Shown piece by piece: positions 33,726 through 33,743 of a DNA stretch of 33,743 bases. The stretch is taken from NCBI GenBank assembly GCA_947259795.1, contig CAMYNJ010000073.1, positions 1 through 33,743 on the forward strand, in the 5' to 3' direction. Source of the DNA: an uncultured Alphaproteobacteria bacterium (lineage in GTDB: Bacteria > Pseudomonadota > Alphaproteobacteria > UBA8366 > JADFVY01). Under the pieces are notes generated by a model, which worked only from the letters and a program-made list of their open reading frames with translations, was not told the origin of the DNA and searched no databases. The position numbers and the translations under genes were made by a program. The stretch's first letter is position 1; the number at the start of each line of letters is the position of its first letter.

Positions 33726-33743
33726 ATTTCGCTCATTGCGCCA

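Overview
This is a GC-rich chromosomal segment from an alphaproteobacterium, most likely a Rhodospirillales-like lineage. The evidence is the set of lineage-typical neighbourhoods: htpX-rsmB-rpe with a divergent DUF1674/SdhAF4 gene, tsaD-gpsA divergent from hemC-hemD, a Mic60/mitofilin-like gene joined to hemY, plus acetoacetyl-CoA synthetase and choline-sulfatase. There is no phage, insertion sequence, integrase or CRISPR array. The assignment rests on gene content and my reading of the proteins, not on a database search.

Region 1 (1-9653) is core metabolism and housekeeping. On the minus strand lie htpX, rsmB and the 5' part of rpe, then the overlapping pair tsaD-gpsA. On the plus strand runs a compact haem/membrane-architecture operon: hemC, hemD, a Mic60-like protein with an extra N-terminal helix-turn-helix, and hemY, the last two joined by an ATGA overlap. 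A tRNA-Thr(CGT) follows. Region 2 (10086-18868) is transport, signalling and stress: an SLC13-type permease with a tandem universal stress protein, a RidA plus Asp/Glu-racemase-family pair, a sensor kinase with a degenerate receiver domain, a large MscS channel, and a secreted SNase-fold protein that appears to lack catalytic residues.

The most notable locus is non-coding (18869-19285). Two tandem elements on the minus strand each combine a sigma-54 type -24/-12 promoter, a near-identical 5' segment rich in C and U that is complementary to Shine-Dalgarno sequences, and a GC-rich hairpin followed by a T-run. I read them as a pair of sigma-54-dependent small RNA genes of about 58-73 nt. There is no minus-strand protein gene upstream for these terminators to serve.

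Region 3 (19286-24953) holds a Pcm-family methyltransferase, a small unknown protein, a DMT transporter, an AT-rich regulatory stretch, and a candidate sensory operon: a short lipoprotein and a second small ORF separated only by an in-frame TAA, then a PhnD-like periplasmic binding protein and a two-TM histidine kinase. A tRNA-Arg(ACG) follows. Region 4 (25081-33743) has an FtsH protease, acetoacetyl-CoA synthetase, YciI and YkvA proteins on the minus strand; a short-chain dehydrogenase; pterin-4a-carbinolamine dehydratase next to choline-sulfatase; a small zincin metallopeptidase; an orphan ParD-like antitoxin; and a small membrane protein at the window edge.
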